Assembly (NCBI GenBank): GCA_017881185.1
Contig: JADGRE010000025.1
Span: forward strand, 1-40,897
Origin: Pseudomonadota bacterium
GTDB taxonomy: Bacteria > Myxococcota_A > Polyangia > Polyangiales > JAFGIB01
Length of the DNA stretch: 40,897 nt
Direction: 5' to 3'
This document shows positions 8,075-16,831 of this stretch, piece by piece; positions within the stretch are counted from its first letter, which is position 1, and every line of letters starts with the position of its first letter. A model generated the notes under the pieces. It saw nothing but the letters and a program-made list of their open reading frames with translations. It had not been told where the DNA came from and searched no databases. Both the position numbers and the translations under genes were made by a program.

Positions 8075-10355
8075 CGGCCCTCGTTGCGGCGATGGACTCG
8101 CGGGTGCGCATGCCGTGCAGCTGCGCGATCAGCTCCTGCTGGAACTGCAACTGCCTGTCGAACACCTCGTGCGTACGTGCCAGGTGTTGGCCCAGGGCGT
8201 CGGCCGCCGCAGCTTCGCCCGCCTCGAGCGCGTAGCGTTCGATGTCGCCGAGCGCCTCGAGCCACTGCCGCGCACCTTCGCGCTGCGAGGCCACCGCGCT
8301 GGCGAAGCTCTCGGCCACGGCCGCAAGCTCTGCACCGCCGCCGTGGATCAGCGTCGAGGCTTGCTCGAGCAACTCGGCGCTGCGGCTGACCTTGTCTTGC
8401 AGCGCTGCAGCGTGCTCGCTCAAGCGTTGGCCCAAGTCGGTCGCGGTGCTGGCGTGTTGCCCGAGCAACGCTTGTTCGAAGCCCGCGATGCGCTCGGCTT
8501 GCTCTTTGCCGAGCGCGCTCCACTGCGCCAGCACGTCTCCAAGCCGCTCGTGACTGCGCTGCTCGGCTTCGCGCAGACGCCCATCGGTGGCCTCGACGAA
8601 CTGCCCGAGCGCGCCCACCTGCGTCTGCGCCGACTCGGCGATGACCTTGGATGCGTCGGCCAGGCGCGCGAACAGGGCTTCGGCACGCGCTTGCTGCGTG
8701 GCCTCGGCCTGCGCGCTGTAGTGCAAGCGCTCACGCACGACGCTAGCGGCTTCGGCCAGATCGCGCTGCATGCGCGCCCCGACTTCGCTCAATGCTGCCG
8801 CGCGCTCGCGATCGCGCTCACCGGCTTGCTCGAAGGCGGACTGCACGCGCTCGGCAAGTTGCTCGAAGCGGTCGGCCAGCGTGTCGGCGCGCTTGCTCTG
8901 TTGCTCGGTCGCTTGCGCGAGCGCGTGCTCGAACTGCGACAACAGTCCGGCATCGGCCTCGGCGCGGCTGCGCGCGAGCGCTTGCCACTGTGCGCCCAGG
9001 CTGCGCGCTCGCTCGCTCTCGCCGTCGAGCAGGGCTTGCATGCGCTGGGTCTCCAGCTCGGCCAGGCTGCTGCGGCTCTGCGCAAAGCCGGTCTCGAGCG
9101 CGCCCAGCTGCGCGGCGAGCGCAGTGCGCAGCGCTTCGTCGTGGTGCTGGCGCGCTTGCGCTTCTTCCTGCACCCGCGCGTGCAGCGTCTGCAGGTGCTC
9201 GGCGACCTGCACGCGCACCTGCGCTTCGTGCTCGCGACGCGTCTGCGCGTCGGCGTCGAGCTTTTGGTGCAGCTTCTGCAAGTGCTCGGTGGTCTGCGCG
9301 CGCACCTGCGCTTCGTGCTGCGTGCGTGCCGCGGTGTCGGCCTGCAGGCGCTCGGCGACCTGCTGCAGCTGCTGTTCAGCCAGCTCTTGCAGCTTGCCTT
9401 GGTGCAGCTTGCGGGCCTCGGCTTCACGGCTCAGTTGCTCGCGCAAGGCGCCCAGGTGTTCGCGCACCGCTGCGCCACTGTCGGCGATGGCTTCGCGCAA
9501 GAGTGGCTTGACCCCTTCACTGCTGCTGGCCGCCGCCTGCTGCACACCGCTCGTGATGGCATCGCGGATCGTGCGCGTGGCCTCGCCGAGCTGCTGCTGC
9601 GTTTGCTCGGCGGCGTGCGCGTGGGCCTCTTTCCAGCTCGTTTGGAGTGTTTGCAGCTGCGCCACGGCCTGCTCGAGCGCGGCTGCGGCCGTCGGCCACG
9701 CCCGGCCTTGCTCGGCGAGGGTCTCGAGCGCAAGCAGCTGGCGGCGCGCGGGGGCGAAGCGCGCAAGACTGCCGCTGGCCATCTCGTGCAGTGCGACGCC
9801 GAAGCGACTGCTGTCGCGCCGCACGAACACTGCAGCCATGCCGAGCATCGAGGAGCTGGCAACGCCCGCCGCCGAGGTGCCGAAGCTGCGCATCAGACCG
9901 CTGATCGGTCCCTTGAGTCCGCTGCGCAGCGCTTCGACGTCGGCGCTGGCGTCGAGCGCGAGGCCGGCACCGCGCAGCGTCTCGAACAAGCCGAGGAAGG
10001 TGCCCAGCAGGCCGAGCATCACGAGCAAGCTCAGGATGAAGGGCGCAAAGACCGGCCCGGGCACCGGCAAGGCCGTGCGATCGAGGCGCGCGCTGAGCAA
10101 GGAGCGCAAGAGCGGTGAGGCGCGCTCGACGCGCTCGTAGTCGGCATCGTTCGGAATCGCTTGCAGCTCATCACGCAGTGCGCCGGTGCGGCGTGCCACC
10201 CACAGTAGCTCCACGATGGCCACGCCGAACACGAAGGCCATCAGCAGCGTGATGCTGAACGCGAGCTTGTCGACGCCCTGGTAGTAGAGCGAAGTCCTGA
10301 GCACGGCGAGCATGCCCACGGCTCCGCAGGTCCCGGTGGCCAGCGTGGTTCTCAT
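8061..10355 (-). CDS. DUF802 family MotA/TolQ/ExbB-like protein with long helical tail
   Basis: A 764-residue membrane protein. I set the start at 10355, where TGATG couples it to the upstream DUF3348 gene; the longer upstream frame is the other gene's shadow. Membrane helices lie at about residues 31-54, 103-125 and 145-177, with a weaker one at the N terminus. The helix with LGLLGTFLGLFETL (114-127) and the next with SFGTSAAGVASSSMLG (157-172) carry the Gly/Thr/Ser patterns of MotA/TolQ/ExbB ion channels. From about residue 200 to 740 the protein is Gln/Glu/Ala/Arg-rich coiled coil, an unusually long cytoplasmic tail. The Zorya protein ZorA has this plan. DUF802 assignment rests on this architecture and the operon order. 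Partner: the OmpA-like protein at 7424. Confidence 0.85.
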   Translation of the reverse strand: MRTTLATGTCGAVGMLAVLRTSLYYQGVDKLAFSITLLMAFVFGVAIVELLWVARRTGALRDELQAIPNDADYERVERASPLLRSLLSARLDRTALPVPGPVFAPFILSLLVMLGLLGTFLGLFETLRGAGLALDASADVEALRSGLKGPISGLMRSFGTSAAGVASSSMLGMAAVFVRRDSSRFGVALHEMASGSLARFAPARRQLLALETLAEQGRAWPTAAAALEQAVAQLQTLQTSWKEAHAHAAEQTQQQLGEATRTIRDAITSGVQQAAASSSEGVKPLLREAIADSGAAVREHLGALREQLSREAEARKLHQGKLQELAEQQLQQVAERLQADTAARTQHEAQVRAQTTEHLQKLHQKLDADAQTRREHEAQVRVQVAEHLQTLHARVQEEAQARQHHDEALRTALAAQLGALETGFAQSRSSLAELETQRMQALLDGESERARSLGAQWQALARSRAEADAGLLSQFEHALAQATEQQSKRADTLADRFEQLAERVQSAFEQAGERDRERAAALSEVGARMQRDLAEAASVVRERLHYSAQAEATQQARAEALFARLADASKVIAESAQTQVGALGQFVEATDGRLREAEQRSHERLGDVLAQWSALGKEQAERIAGFEQALLGQHASTATDLGQRLSEHAAALQDKVSRSAELLEQASTLIHGGGAELAAVAESFASAVASQREGARQWLEALGDIERYALEAGEAAAADALGQHLARTHEVFDRQLQFQQELIAQLHGMRTRESIAATRADATA

Positions 10356-11227
10356 CAATCGCCTCTCTGTAGCGGGTTGGCTACGCCTGCTTGCGCGCTT
10401 CGCGCGCCGTCCACGGAAGCCTGCATCGCGGCCTGCAAGAGCCCCATGAGCGCAGCCCATTCCAAGTCGAGCAGCGCGTGACACACGCGCGCTGCGTCGC
10501 GCAGCAACTGTCCGATGCAGCCGCGTGGCGCAAACCAGGGGCGCAGCAGCTCGACGCCGGCACCCACGGCGAGTGGCGCGCACAAGGCACGCAGCTGCGT
10601 CTCGAGTGCGCCGCCCAGGGTCGTCTTCAGCTGCATGCGACTGCGCTCCAGCTCGGTGCGGAAGGTCTCGTCGAGCACGCGATCGAGCGCGGCCAGGCGC
10701 AGCGTTTCTACGTTGCCTTGCTGCAACGCTTGTTGCACTTCCTTCTGGCGCCAGCTGAGCTCCTTGAGCAGCAGCTCGAGCACGCCGTCGATCATGGTCA
10801 CGTAGCGCGCAGTGACGTGCGCGGCGACGACGCGTCGGCGGGCTTCACCGCCTACCTGCAGGCCGCCGCCTTCACTGAGCAGCGCATGCAGTGCTGCTGC
10901 GTCGGGCGCGCCACGCATGCCGCTGCGTGCATTCTCGAAGCGCTGGTCGATCTGCTCGCGCAGATCGCGCAGGCTGGTGAGCAGCTTGGCTTCGAGCAGG
11001 CGCAGGCGTGCGAGCTGGGCATGTTCGAGTGCCAGGCGCTCGCCCCGAGGCGTCGCTTCGGCACGCAGCGGCTCATCCAAGACGCCGCCGAGCGCGACGC
11101 AGCGGTTGAGATCCAGCAGCCGTTCGAGCACCCGCTCGCTGCGCGGACGCTCGCCTTGGGCTTTCACTCCGAGCGACTCCAGAAGCGCCCGCAAGTCGGC
11201 GGGCATGGTCGGCGCGAGGGCGTGCAT
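10355..11227 (-). CDS. DUF3348 family protein (first gene of motor operon)
   Basis: A 290-residue cytosolic protein, mostly helical, without signal or membrane segment. It contains LLDLNRCVALGGVLDEPL and the helical segment ALLSEGGGLQVGGEARRR. As first gene of the DUF3348-DUF802-OmpA-DUF2894 order it fits DUF3348, a family named only from that context. Its stop is fused to the next start (TGATG), so the four genes should be translated together in fixed proportions. The promoter must lie in 11228-11578. The ATG at 11227 may not be the true start; an internal ATG 7 codons later is an alternative. Biochemical role unknown. Confidence 0.75.
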   Translation of the reverse strand: MHALAPTMPADLRALLESLGVKAQGERPRSERVLERLLDLNRCVALGGVLDEPLRAEATPRGERLALEHAQLARLRLLEAKLLTSLRDLREQIDQRFENARSGMRGAPDAAALHALLSEGGGLQVGGEARRRVVAAHVTARYVTMIDGVLELLLKELSWRQKEVQQALQQGNVETLRLAALDRVLDETFRTELERSRMQLKTTLGGALETQLRALCAPLAVGAGVELLRPWFAPRGCIGQLLRDAARVCHALLDLEWAALMGLLQAAMQASVDGARSAQAGVANPLQRGD

Positions 11228-11578
11228 CGAATCAAGGACGCTTTGCTACGGCTCCGCGACGGATCACGCAAGGGGCAAGGTCCAAACGCGGCCATAAGCC
11301 TGCCCAGCGCGGCCCCAGGTGCAGCAGGTGCGACAGGTGCTCCGATGAGCGCACGCCTGCCGTTGGGCACAACGTGAAGCTGTTTTTTGCGAAATTGCCG
11401 CGCCGGTGGGGTGCGCCTGCGATCGGGCCGCAGCCAAGCCGGCAGCGCCCGACGGCGGCCGAGCTGAGATCGCCAGGCACGCCCCAAGCCGCAGGATCCG
11501 CGGCTGCACGCGGCCAGTACGGCGTCCACAGCTTGATGCCCGTGGTGGCGCGGCTGGGCAGCTGAAGGCGCGCGGCGC
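11228..11578. other. 351-base non-coding stretch between DUF3348 operon and sulfotransferase
   Basis: Open frames exist on both strands here, but none has protein-like composition, a good ribosome binding site or a recognisable family. It must hold the promoter of the minus-strand motor operon. A T-run at about 11382-11387 (TTTTTT) is the only AT-rich landmark. I see no clear hairpin. Confidence 0.5.
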
Positions 11579-12319
11579 TCAACCGAGCAGGCGCATCGCG
11601 CCGTAGATCAGGCCAGCGCTTGCAGCGGCGACTGCGGCGAGGATGACGTACGCGCCCATGGTCATGCCTGCGATCACTTTCTGGATCTGCGCGCGGTCGT
11701 TGACGTTGGGGAAGGGCGTCGCAGGAACCGGCACGCCGAGGAACTTGCACAGCGGTTCCCAGCCTTGATCGACGGTGAACACTAGCAAGCGATCGGCGGG
11801 CACGCTGCTCTTCACGTCTTCGATGTGTTGGTTGTAGTGGGCGATGGCTGCGGCTCGGTCCTCCATCGTTCCCTTGTGGTTGCCCTGCCAGATCAGCTTG
11901 CGCGACATCTCGCCCATCTGTCGGCCAAAGGGCGTGAAGAGTGCGAGCACCCGGAACTGCCAGCGGTTTTCGGTGAAGTAGATGGTCTCGATCGTGCTCT
12001 CGTACCAAGCGTCCGCGCCGCGTGGATGCAGCGTCAGCAGCACCTTGGCGTCAGGATACGCTTGCATCAGCTCGCGCCACACACAGCACGCAGGGTTGTC
12101 TACGGCGGCGACGTAGTTGCCCAACACTTCCTGCCAGCTGTGTTTGGTGCCGCGCGGCGTGTTGGCGACCTTGCGCCAGAAGCTCAGGTGGTGCTTGTTT
12201 GCCTTGTTCTCAAGCACTTCGAACATGTGATAGCAAGGAAACTCGAGCTGGTTGAGTGCCGTGTACGTGGAGAGTGTTCCCGTTCGTCCAAAGCCCGCGC
12301 CGATCACTTTTAGCGTCAT
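11579..12319 (-). CDS. Sulfotransferase family protein (Sulfotransfer_4-like) with C-terminal membrane helix
   Basis: A 246-residue protein. The ATG at 12319 follows GGAG about 10 bases upstream. Residues 5-20 hold GAGFGRTGTLSTYTAL, the P-loop-like site that binds the 5'-phosphosulfate of PAPS. KVLLTLHPRGADAWYES is the region that binds the 3'-phosphate in this family, and DRLLVFTVDQGWEPLCKFL is the usual downstream segment. The last 25 residues form a hydrophobic helix (AYVILAAVAAASAGLIYGAM), probably a membrane tail. Family members move sulfate to an acceptor, or have diverged; the acceptor here is unknown. The LysR gene ends only 26 bases upstream on the same strand, so both may be one transcript. 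Confidence 0.85.
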   Translation of the reverse strand: MTLKVIGAGFGRTGTLSTYTALNQLEFPCYHMFEVLENKANKHHLSFWRKVANTPRGTKHSWQEVLGNYVAAVDNPACCVWRELMQAYPDAKVLLTLHPRGADAWYESTIETIYFTENRWQFRVLALFTPFGRQMGEMSRKLIWQGNHKGTMEDRAAAIAHYNQHIEDVKSSVPADRLLVFTVDQGWEPLCKFLGVPVPATPFPNVNDRAQIQKVIAGMTMGAYVILAAVAAASAGLIYGAMRLLG

Positions 12320-12345
12320 TCCATTTCTCCGTTTGGTGCGTTGAT

Positions 12346-13287
12346 TCAAGTCGCAATCGGTTGCTCGCCGCGCCAGCGTGCGCCGTCGCGATCGAAGTGT
12401 TCGATCATGAAATCCATGACGGCGCGCACGCGTGCGATGCGGGCCAAGTCGGGATGCACCGCGAGCCAGATGTCGCGCACGCCGATCGGTGCATCGGCGA
12501 TGCGGCGCAAGGTGGGCTCCGTGTCGGCCAGGAAGCACGGCAACGCCGCGATGCCGAGGCCGACGAGCGCACCGCTGAGTGTCGAAGAGATGCTGTTGCC
12601 GCGCAGTACCATGTGCGCGCCCGCGCCGTGCGCGTCGAACCACAGGCCACCCGGTGTGCCGGCCATGGTCGCGTCGTAGCCGACGAGATCGTGGCCGGCG
12701 AGCGCCTCTGGAGACGTCAAGCGTCCACGCTGCGCAATGTAAGAAGGCGTGGCGTAGAGCGCCCACACCGCGGTCGTCAGGCGCCGCGCGATCAGGTCCG
12801 GCTCGGTGAGCTCGCGTGCGCGCACCGCGATGTCGGCTTCGCCTCGCAAAAGGTCATACGCCTGGTTGCCCGTGAGCACTTCCACCGCAATCTGCGGATG
12901 ACGCACGCGCAGCGCGGCGAGCAAGCCCACGAAGTAGCCGGTGATTGCCTCGGAGGTGGTCACGCGCACTTTGCCGGAGACGCGCTGATCGTCGCCGGAC
13001 ACGCTGCGCTCGATGGCATCGGCGTGGCGCTGCATCTCCTCGAGGTGCGGCAAGAGCTCGCCGAGCACACGCGATGGAATGAGCCCGTCGCTGCCGCGCG
13101 TGAACAACTTGGCGCCCAGTGCGCTCTCCAGGGCCGAGAGTCTTCGACTGACGGTGGATTGATCGACGCCGAGCTGTTTGGCCGCCTGCGCCAAGCTCCC
13201 CTTGCTGGAGATCACGCGCAAATACCGCAAATCGTCCCAGGAAAGCACCCGTGCATGCTCGCATACCCCCCGTGCGTTTTCGAGCAT
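12346..13287 (-). CDS. LysR family transcriptional regulator
   Basis: Up to 313 residues. The N-terminal winged helix-turn-helix is typical (SLAQAAKQLGVDQSTVSRRL, about residues 31-50), followed by the linker helix and the LysR substrate-binding domain (GKVRVTTSEAITGYFVGLLA onward to LAVHPDLARIARVRAVMDFM). The ATG at 13287 precedes the usual start by about 13 residues; a GTG at 13248 just before LSWDDLRYL is an alternative. It is divergent from the dimeric-barrel gene at 13363 (75 bases between starts), the classic LysR arrangement, so it probably controls that gene and perhaps the sulfotransferase downstream. Inducer unknown. Confidence 0.92.
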   Translation of the reverse strand: MLENARGVCEHARVLSWDDLRYLRVISSKGSLAQAAKQLGVDQSTVSRRLSALESALGAKLFTRGSDGLIPSRVLGELLPHLEEMQRHADAIERSVSGDDQRVSGKVRVTTSEAITGYFVGLLAALRVRHPQIAVEVLTGNQAYDLLRGEADIAVRARELTEPDLIARRLTTAVWALYATPSYIAQRGRLTSPEALAGHDLVGYDATMAGTPGGLWFDAHGAGAHMVLRGNSISSTLSGALVGLGIAALPCFLADTEPTLRRIADAPIGVRDIWLAVHPDLARIARVRAVMDFMIEHFDRDGARWRGEQPIAT

Positions 13288-13362
13288 TCCAACGCGTCGC
13301 AGTGGCTGGCAAGGTCTGTTTCACCACGACGGACACACCGTCACGAACCTGGAGAACACCGA

Positions 13363-13650
13363 ATGACCGCTGCACTCATCGTGAAACATCGCGTCGCCGA
13401 TTTCGAAACCTGGAAGAAGGCGTTCGACGGCATGGACGCAACCCGCAAGGCGAACGGATGGATTTCCGCCATCGTGTACCGCGACGCCGTCGACCCGAAC
13501 CTCGTCACCATCGTCAACCGCGTGAAAGATCTGGACGGCGCCAAGCGCTACGGCAGCGGCCCGGAGATTCGCGCCGCGATGGAGCGCGGTGGGGTGATCG
13601 GCGCGCCGGAGGTGTCGTTCGTGAACGAAGTCGAAGAGCGCAAGCACTGA
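13363..13650 (+). CDS. Small dimeric alpha/beta-barrel (antibiotic biosynthesis monooxygenase-like) protein
   Basis: A 95-residue protein with the look of the ABM/Dabb fold: LIVKHRVADFETWKKAFDGM at the start, then strands around AIVYRDAVDPNLVTIVNRV and EVSFVNEVEE at the end. Such proteins act as cofactor-poor monooxygenases, isomerases or stress proteins, usually as dimers. The ATG follows GGAGAACACCG, an acceptable ribosome binding site. It is divergent from the LysR gene and followed by a strong hairpin at 13665, so it is likely a single-gene target of that regulator. Activity cannot be predicted. Confidence 0.8.
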   Translation: MTAALIVKHRVADFETWKKAFDGMDATRKANGWISAIVYRDAVDPNLVTIVNRVKDLDGAKRYGSGPEIRAAMERGGVIGAPEVSFVNEVEERKH

Positions 13651-13664
13651 GCCGACGCGGAACG

Positions 13665-13714
13665 CAGCGGGGTCATGCGCACTCGCTCGGCGCCGAGTGC
13701 GCGCGACCCCGCTG
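13665..13714 (+). terminator. Long hairpin after the dimeric-barrel gene
   Basis: Arms 13665-13685 and 13694-13714 pair over 21 bases with two mismatches around an 8-base loop. It lies 15 bases after the stop at 13650. There is no T-run, so it could be a factor-aided terminator or RNA-stabilising structure. Confidence 0.6.
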
Positions 13715-13803
13715 ACCGTGATCTCGAATTGGTGAGGCGTGCGGCATCGTGTGCGCTGCTCGCGCTTGCGCTTTCACTAGCCACGCGCTGAAATCTCGCG
13801 CGC

Positions 13804-14133
13804 ATGTCTGGTCTTCAACCCGCCCTGGAGGTCGCAGCAGCTGCGCAGGCCTGCGCGGCGCGCGAGCCGCAGTGGCTCAGCAACGCGTGTGGGCTGCCGC
13901 CGGAGACGGTGGCTTCGCTCTTGCCGTTCTATCTGCCGCTGGCGGAGCACATTGCGAAGCTGCGCGCCGACACAGGCGCAACGCTGACAATCGGCATCCA
14001 AGGCCCCCAGGGTGCCGGCAAGACCACGCTCACCCATCTGCTACAGACCGTGCTGCGCGAGGTCACCGCCTTCGGAAGCCCGGCGGCAACAGCGCGCGTT
14101 CGGATGACTCAGTTGCCGTCGAGGCGGTTGTAG
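13804..14133 (+). pseudogene. Truncated P-loop kinase, D-glycerate 3-kinase-like, N-terminal fragment
   Basis: A 109-residue frame with a Walker A motif GPQGAGKT (residues 67-74) inside LTIGIQGPQGAGKTTLTHLL, preceded by PETVASLLPFYLPLAEHIAK. This matches the start of D-glycerate 3-kinase/uridine-kinase-like P-loop proteins, which are normally near 300 residues. After about residue 86 (base about 14061) the similarity stops and the frame ends by running into the tail of the convergent cti gene, overlapping its last 25 bases. No Walker B or C-terminal part is present. I read it as the left part of a gene cut by a rearrangement whose right side brought in the cti region. No ribosome binding site seen. 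Confidence 0.6.
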
Positions 14134-16505
14134 TCGAACAAACCCGCGGTGAGCGGCTCCGCAGCACGATAGTCTGCGTGGATGCGATCGCTGTAGCTCC
14201 AGAAGTGCTCGCTGGTTCGCAGCACACCGAACACTTTGCGCATGGCGGCGTAGCTCGCGTCGGCGCCGAGCAATTCGATGGCCTTCACGAAGAGCTCCAG
14301 GTCCTTTTCCTGAACCAGGAACAGGGCATTTGGATAGGCACCCAAGAAGCCAGGGACAACGGTCAGCGCGTCCTCGGCCTTCGCTCTTCGATCCTTTTCG
14401 CCGAACAACTGAGCCACGTTGGTGTGAGCACTGTCGCGCATGATCGTGAAGTGGAAAGGCGGTTGCGCGGCTTCACGCTCGATCGTCACGAACGAAAGCT
14501 CGGGCATCCTCGATGCAACCACGCCGCGCACCTTCGCCAGGCGCTCGAGCGCGGCTCGCAGCTGCGTGTCTTCGATAGTATCGAGGGCGTACTGTCTGGA
14601 GCGCACCGCGGCTAGCCGTGCCTCGAGCTTCGCAAACAGCTCCAGCTCGGGGTGTCGCGTGCGGTAAGCGATCTTCGGGGTGCCGTCGAAGCTCGCCAGC
14701 TCACCATACACCTGGTCTTTGACGCCCGGACTGGCGCCTCGATACCAGGCCTCGACGAGCGGCCGCCTGCGCGCGGGCGGCAACAGCACCAAGAAGTTGT
14801 ATTCGCCTTCCATGCGCAAGAAGTCCATGTACAAACGCGTCGTCAGCTGATGCCCGACGTTGCCGAACACATCGAAGCCCGCAACCAGCAGATAGTGGAT
14901 CTGCTCGAGCAGCGCGTAGTCGACCACCCATGCTGTCTTGGGTGGACCGCCGACGAGGCCCTTCACGACCGTCGCGCTATCGAAGTGCCGAAACACCGTG
15001 AGCGCGGCATTTGCGTTGCGACCACCGCCATCCCAGATAGCGGCGAGCGTGAGGCTCCGACCATGCCTCGTCGCCTGGCTCAGAAACCCGCTCTTCTTCC
15101 TGACGTACCTCGCGTGTTTCTTGGCAAAACCGAACCAGCGCGTCGGCAACGCGGTGCTCCCAGCCTCGGCCGGAAGATCCAGGGCGTCTTGGTGCTCGGC
15201 CAAGAAGTTCGCTTCGGCGTCGAGCCACGGGGCGTTGGGATCGACGAACGTCACCCAAAACCGTTCCTGAATCACGTCGAGCGCTATTTGGCCGCGACAC
15301 ACCGGCCCCTTGATGAAACCCATCATCGTGAATTCGGCTTCGTCTAGCATGAACTCGTAGCGTGCTTTCACGGGCAGCGCTTGAAATGCCTTGAACGGGT
15401 TCGCCGAGACCTCAGAGTCGTAGGAAGGCAGCTGATCGATCTCGTAGTTGGAATCGATGAAGAGTTCACGGCACCGCGCCAAACGTCGATCGCTGAGCGC
15501 GTACGGCATGTGCGTCTTGACCAGGGGCTGACCGTAACGCCGGACGAATCGATAGTAGAAATGCACGGCTCTGGGATCGTCGAAGGGTCGTCGCGTCACG
15601 ATCTCGTCGACCGGTTGCTCCGACGGAGTCTTCGAGCGAACCAAACGGAAGAAGGCGCGCTCGTCGAGACCTTCGAAGTAGAGACTAGCCAGAAACAAGT
15701 GCTCGTAGATGTAGCGCGCAGCGAGTCGATGTTTGTCCGACGTCTCATTGAGAAAGCCTTCCCAACGCGCGATCGCATCGTTCACTTTGGAGGGCACCGC
15801 AAGCGTGTCGTCTGCACCCGGAGCACCCGCTTGCGCCCAGCGCATCACCGCTTCGTGTTGCTCCGCATCGAGCCCAGGCAATGCATACGGCATACCCCAC
15901 AGCGGGTGGTCGGCGGCGTAGGCGGCGAAGTGCTCTCGATCCGTGCAGGTCTCTGTGCGGTCGAGATCGAGGGTGAACTGCTTGGCGACGTCGGTATCGG
16001 GCGACAGGGGATGTGCACGCTTCAGCTCGAGCATGCGCAAGAGCACACTGGCGCGCGCGTCTTGATGCACACCTTCGGGCAGGACCGTGTGGAAGCCCTT
16101 GTCTCGCCAGGCAGCAACCCCGTGCGCGTCCACGAACAGTTGCGTGGGTTCGGCCGCAAATACGCGCGCAGGGTCATACACCCTTTGCGTGGTTGCGCCG
16201 CGCGTCACGCCTTCGTACGTGTCGAGCTTCAGCTGACACGGCGCATCATAGCAACCGTGACAGACCACGCAGCGCGTCTCGAATACGCGCTGCGCCCCGG
16301 CCCAGAGCTCGCGTGCGTGCGCGGCATCGAGAGGCTCGACTTTCACAGGCGCCGCGGTAGCCACGGCAATAGCAGCGTCGGGCTTCGGCGTGTTCGCGGC
16401 GATGGCCGCCGGGCGCGCGAGCGGTGGCTTAAGCCCGCTGCAGCTGAGCAGCGAAGCTACGCCGGCGATCGCAAGCGAACGTGCCACCCTGGCGGTTCGG
16501 CTCAT
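14109..16505 (-). CDS. cti: Fatty acid cis/trans isomerase (CTI)
   Basis: A 798-residue exported protein. The ATG at 16505 begins a signal peptide ending LLSC, which could be a lipobox (C21). Residues 79-83 are CVVCH, the covalent heme c site of CTI, embedded in the family signature CVVCHGCYDAPCQLKLDTYE, followed by RGATTQRVYDPARVFAAEPT. Length and motifs fit the Pseudomonas/Vibrio enzyme. CTI works in the periplasm on membrane phospholipids, turning cis-unsaturated acyl chains to trans without ATP, which stiffens membranes under solvent or heat stress. It stands alone, with the kinase fragment at its 3' end. The lipoprotein anchor, if real, would be unusual for the family. Confidence 0.93.
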   Translation of the reverse strand: MSRTARVARSLAIAGVASLLSCSGLKPPLARPAAIAANTPKPDAAIAVATAAPVKVEPLDAAHARELWAGAQRVFETRCVVCHGCYDAPCQLKLDTYEGVTRGATTQRVYDPARVFAAEPTQLFVDAHGVAAWRDKGFHTVLPEGVHQDARASVLLRMLELKRAHPLSPDTDVAKQFTLDLDRTETCTDREHFAAYAADHPLWGMPYALPGLDAEQHEAVMRWAQAGAPGADDTLAVPSKVNDAIARWEGFLNETSDKHRLAARYIYEHLFLASLYFEGLDERAFFRLVRSKTPSEQPVDEIVTRRPFDDPRAVHFYYRFVRRYGQPLVKTHMPYALSDRRLARCRELFIDSNYEIDQLPSYDSEVSANPFKAFQALPVKARYEFMLDEAEFTMMGFIKGPVCRGQIALDVIQERFWVTFVDPNAPWLDAEANFLAEHQDALDLPAEAGSTALPTRWFGFAKKHARYVRKKSGFLSQATRHGRSLTLAAIWDGGGRNANAALTVFRHFDSATVVKGLVGGPPKTAWVVDYALLEQIHYLLVAGFDVFGNVGHQLTTRLYMDFLRMEGEYNFLVLLPPARRRPLVEAWYRGASPGVKDQVYGELASFDGTPKIAYRTRHPELELFAKLEARLAAVRSRQYALDTIEDTQLRAALERLAKVRGVVASRMPELSFVTIEREAAQPPFHFTIMRDSAHTNVAQLFGEKDRRAKAEDALTVVPGFLGAYPNALFLVQEKDLELFVKAIELLGADASYAAMRKVFGVLRTSEHFWSYSDRIHADYRAAEPLTAGLFDYNRLDGN

Positions 16506-16831
16506 CGGGGTACTCTTACGCCCGCACCGGCAAAGCGCCACGTGGAGGCGTCTGCTCGACGCAAGAACGCACCCGACTGAGACAAGTTGTCCCGTTGGAG
16601 CGACATGGCCGAACAGAAGATGCCGGCCACGGGGAGACTGCCATGGACGCACGGGGGACGGAGGGGACGGAGCGGGCGGAGCGGACCACCCGGGTCGACA
16701 TCGGCGCGTTCGGGATTCGTCCGGCACGCATCGTGCACGTCGAGTTGCTTGGTTTGGTCCGCCTGCCAGCACACGGCGGGGCGCGCGCTCCCAAGGCGCC
16801 GAAATCGTCCGTGTCCACAAAGGAAATACAA
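16506..16831. other. 326-base intergenic region between cti and the FMN reductase (divergent promoters)
   Basis: It separates two divergent genes and should carry both promoters. It holds a purine-rich, imperfectly repeated stretch (about 16650-16690, GGGGACGGAGCGGGCGGAGC). An open plus-strand frame runs through it in frame with the reductase, but it reads as low-complexity Arg/Glu/Thr and has no start with a good ribosome binding site, so I treat it as non-coding. Confidence 0.5.

Noticed and set aside
7524-10118. 864-codon open frame on the plus strand opposite the motor genes
   Set aside because: It is the antisense shadow of the DUF802 and OmpA-like genes. Its composition (Leu/Arg/Gly/Ala-rich, no fold or motif) is what GC-rich reverse frames give, while the minus strand has clear families.
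6600-11227. Calling the operon a Zorya defence system
   Set aside because: The ZorAB-like architecture is present, but there is no ZorC, ZorD helicase or ZorE nuclease, and the flanking DUFs are found with this operon in genomes without a defence context. Kept as an analogy only.
11374-11565. 63-codon plus-strand frame in the intergenic region
   Set aside because: No ribosome binding site, composition dominated by Pro/Arg/Ala/Gly, no recognisable motif.
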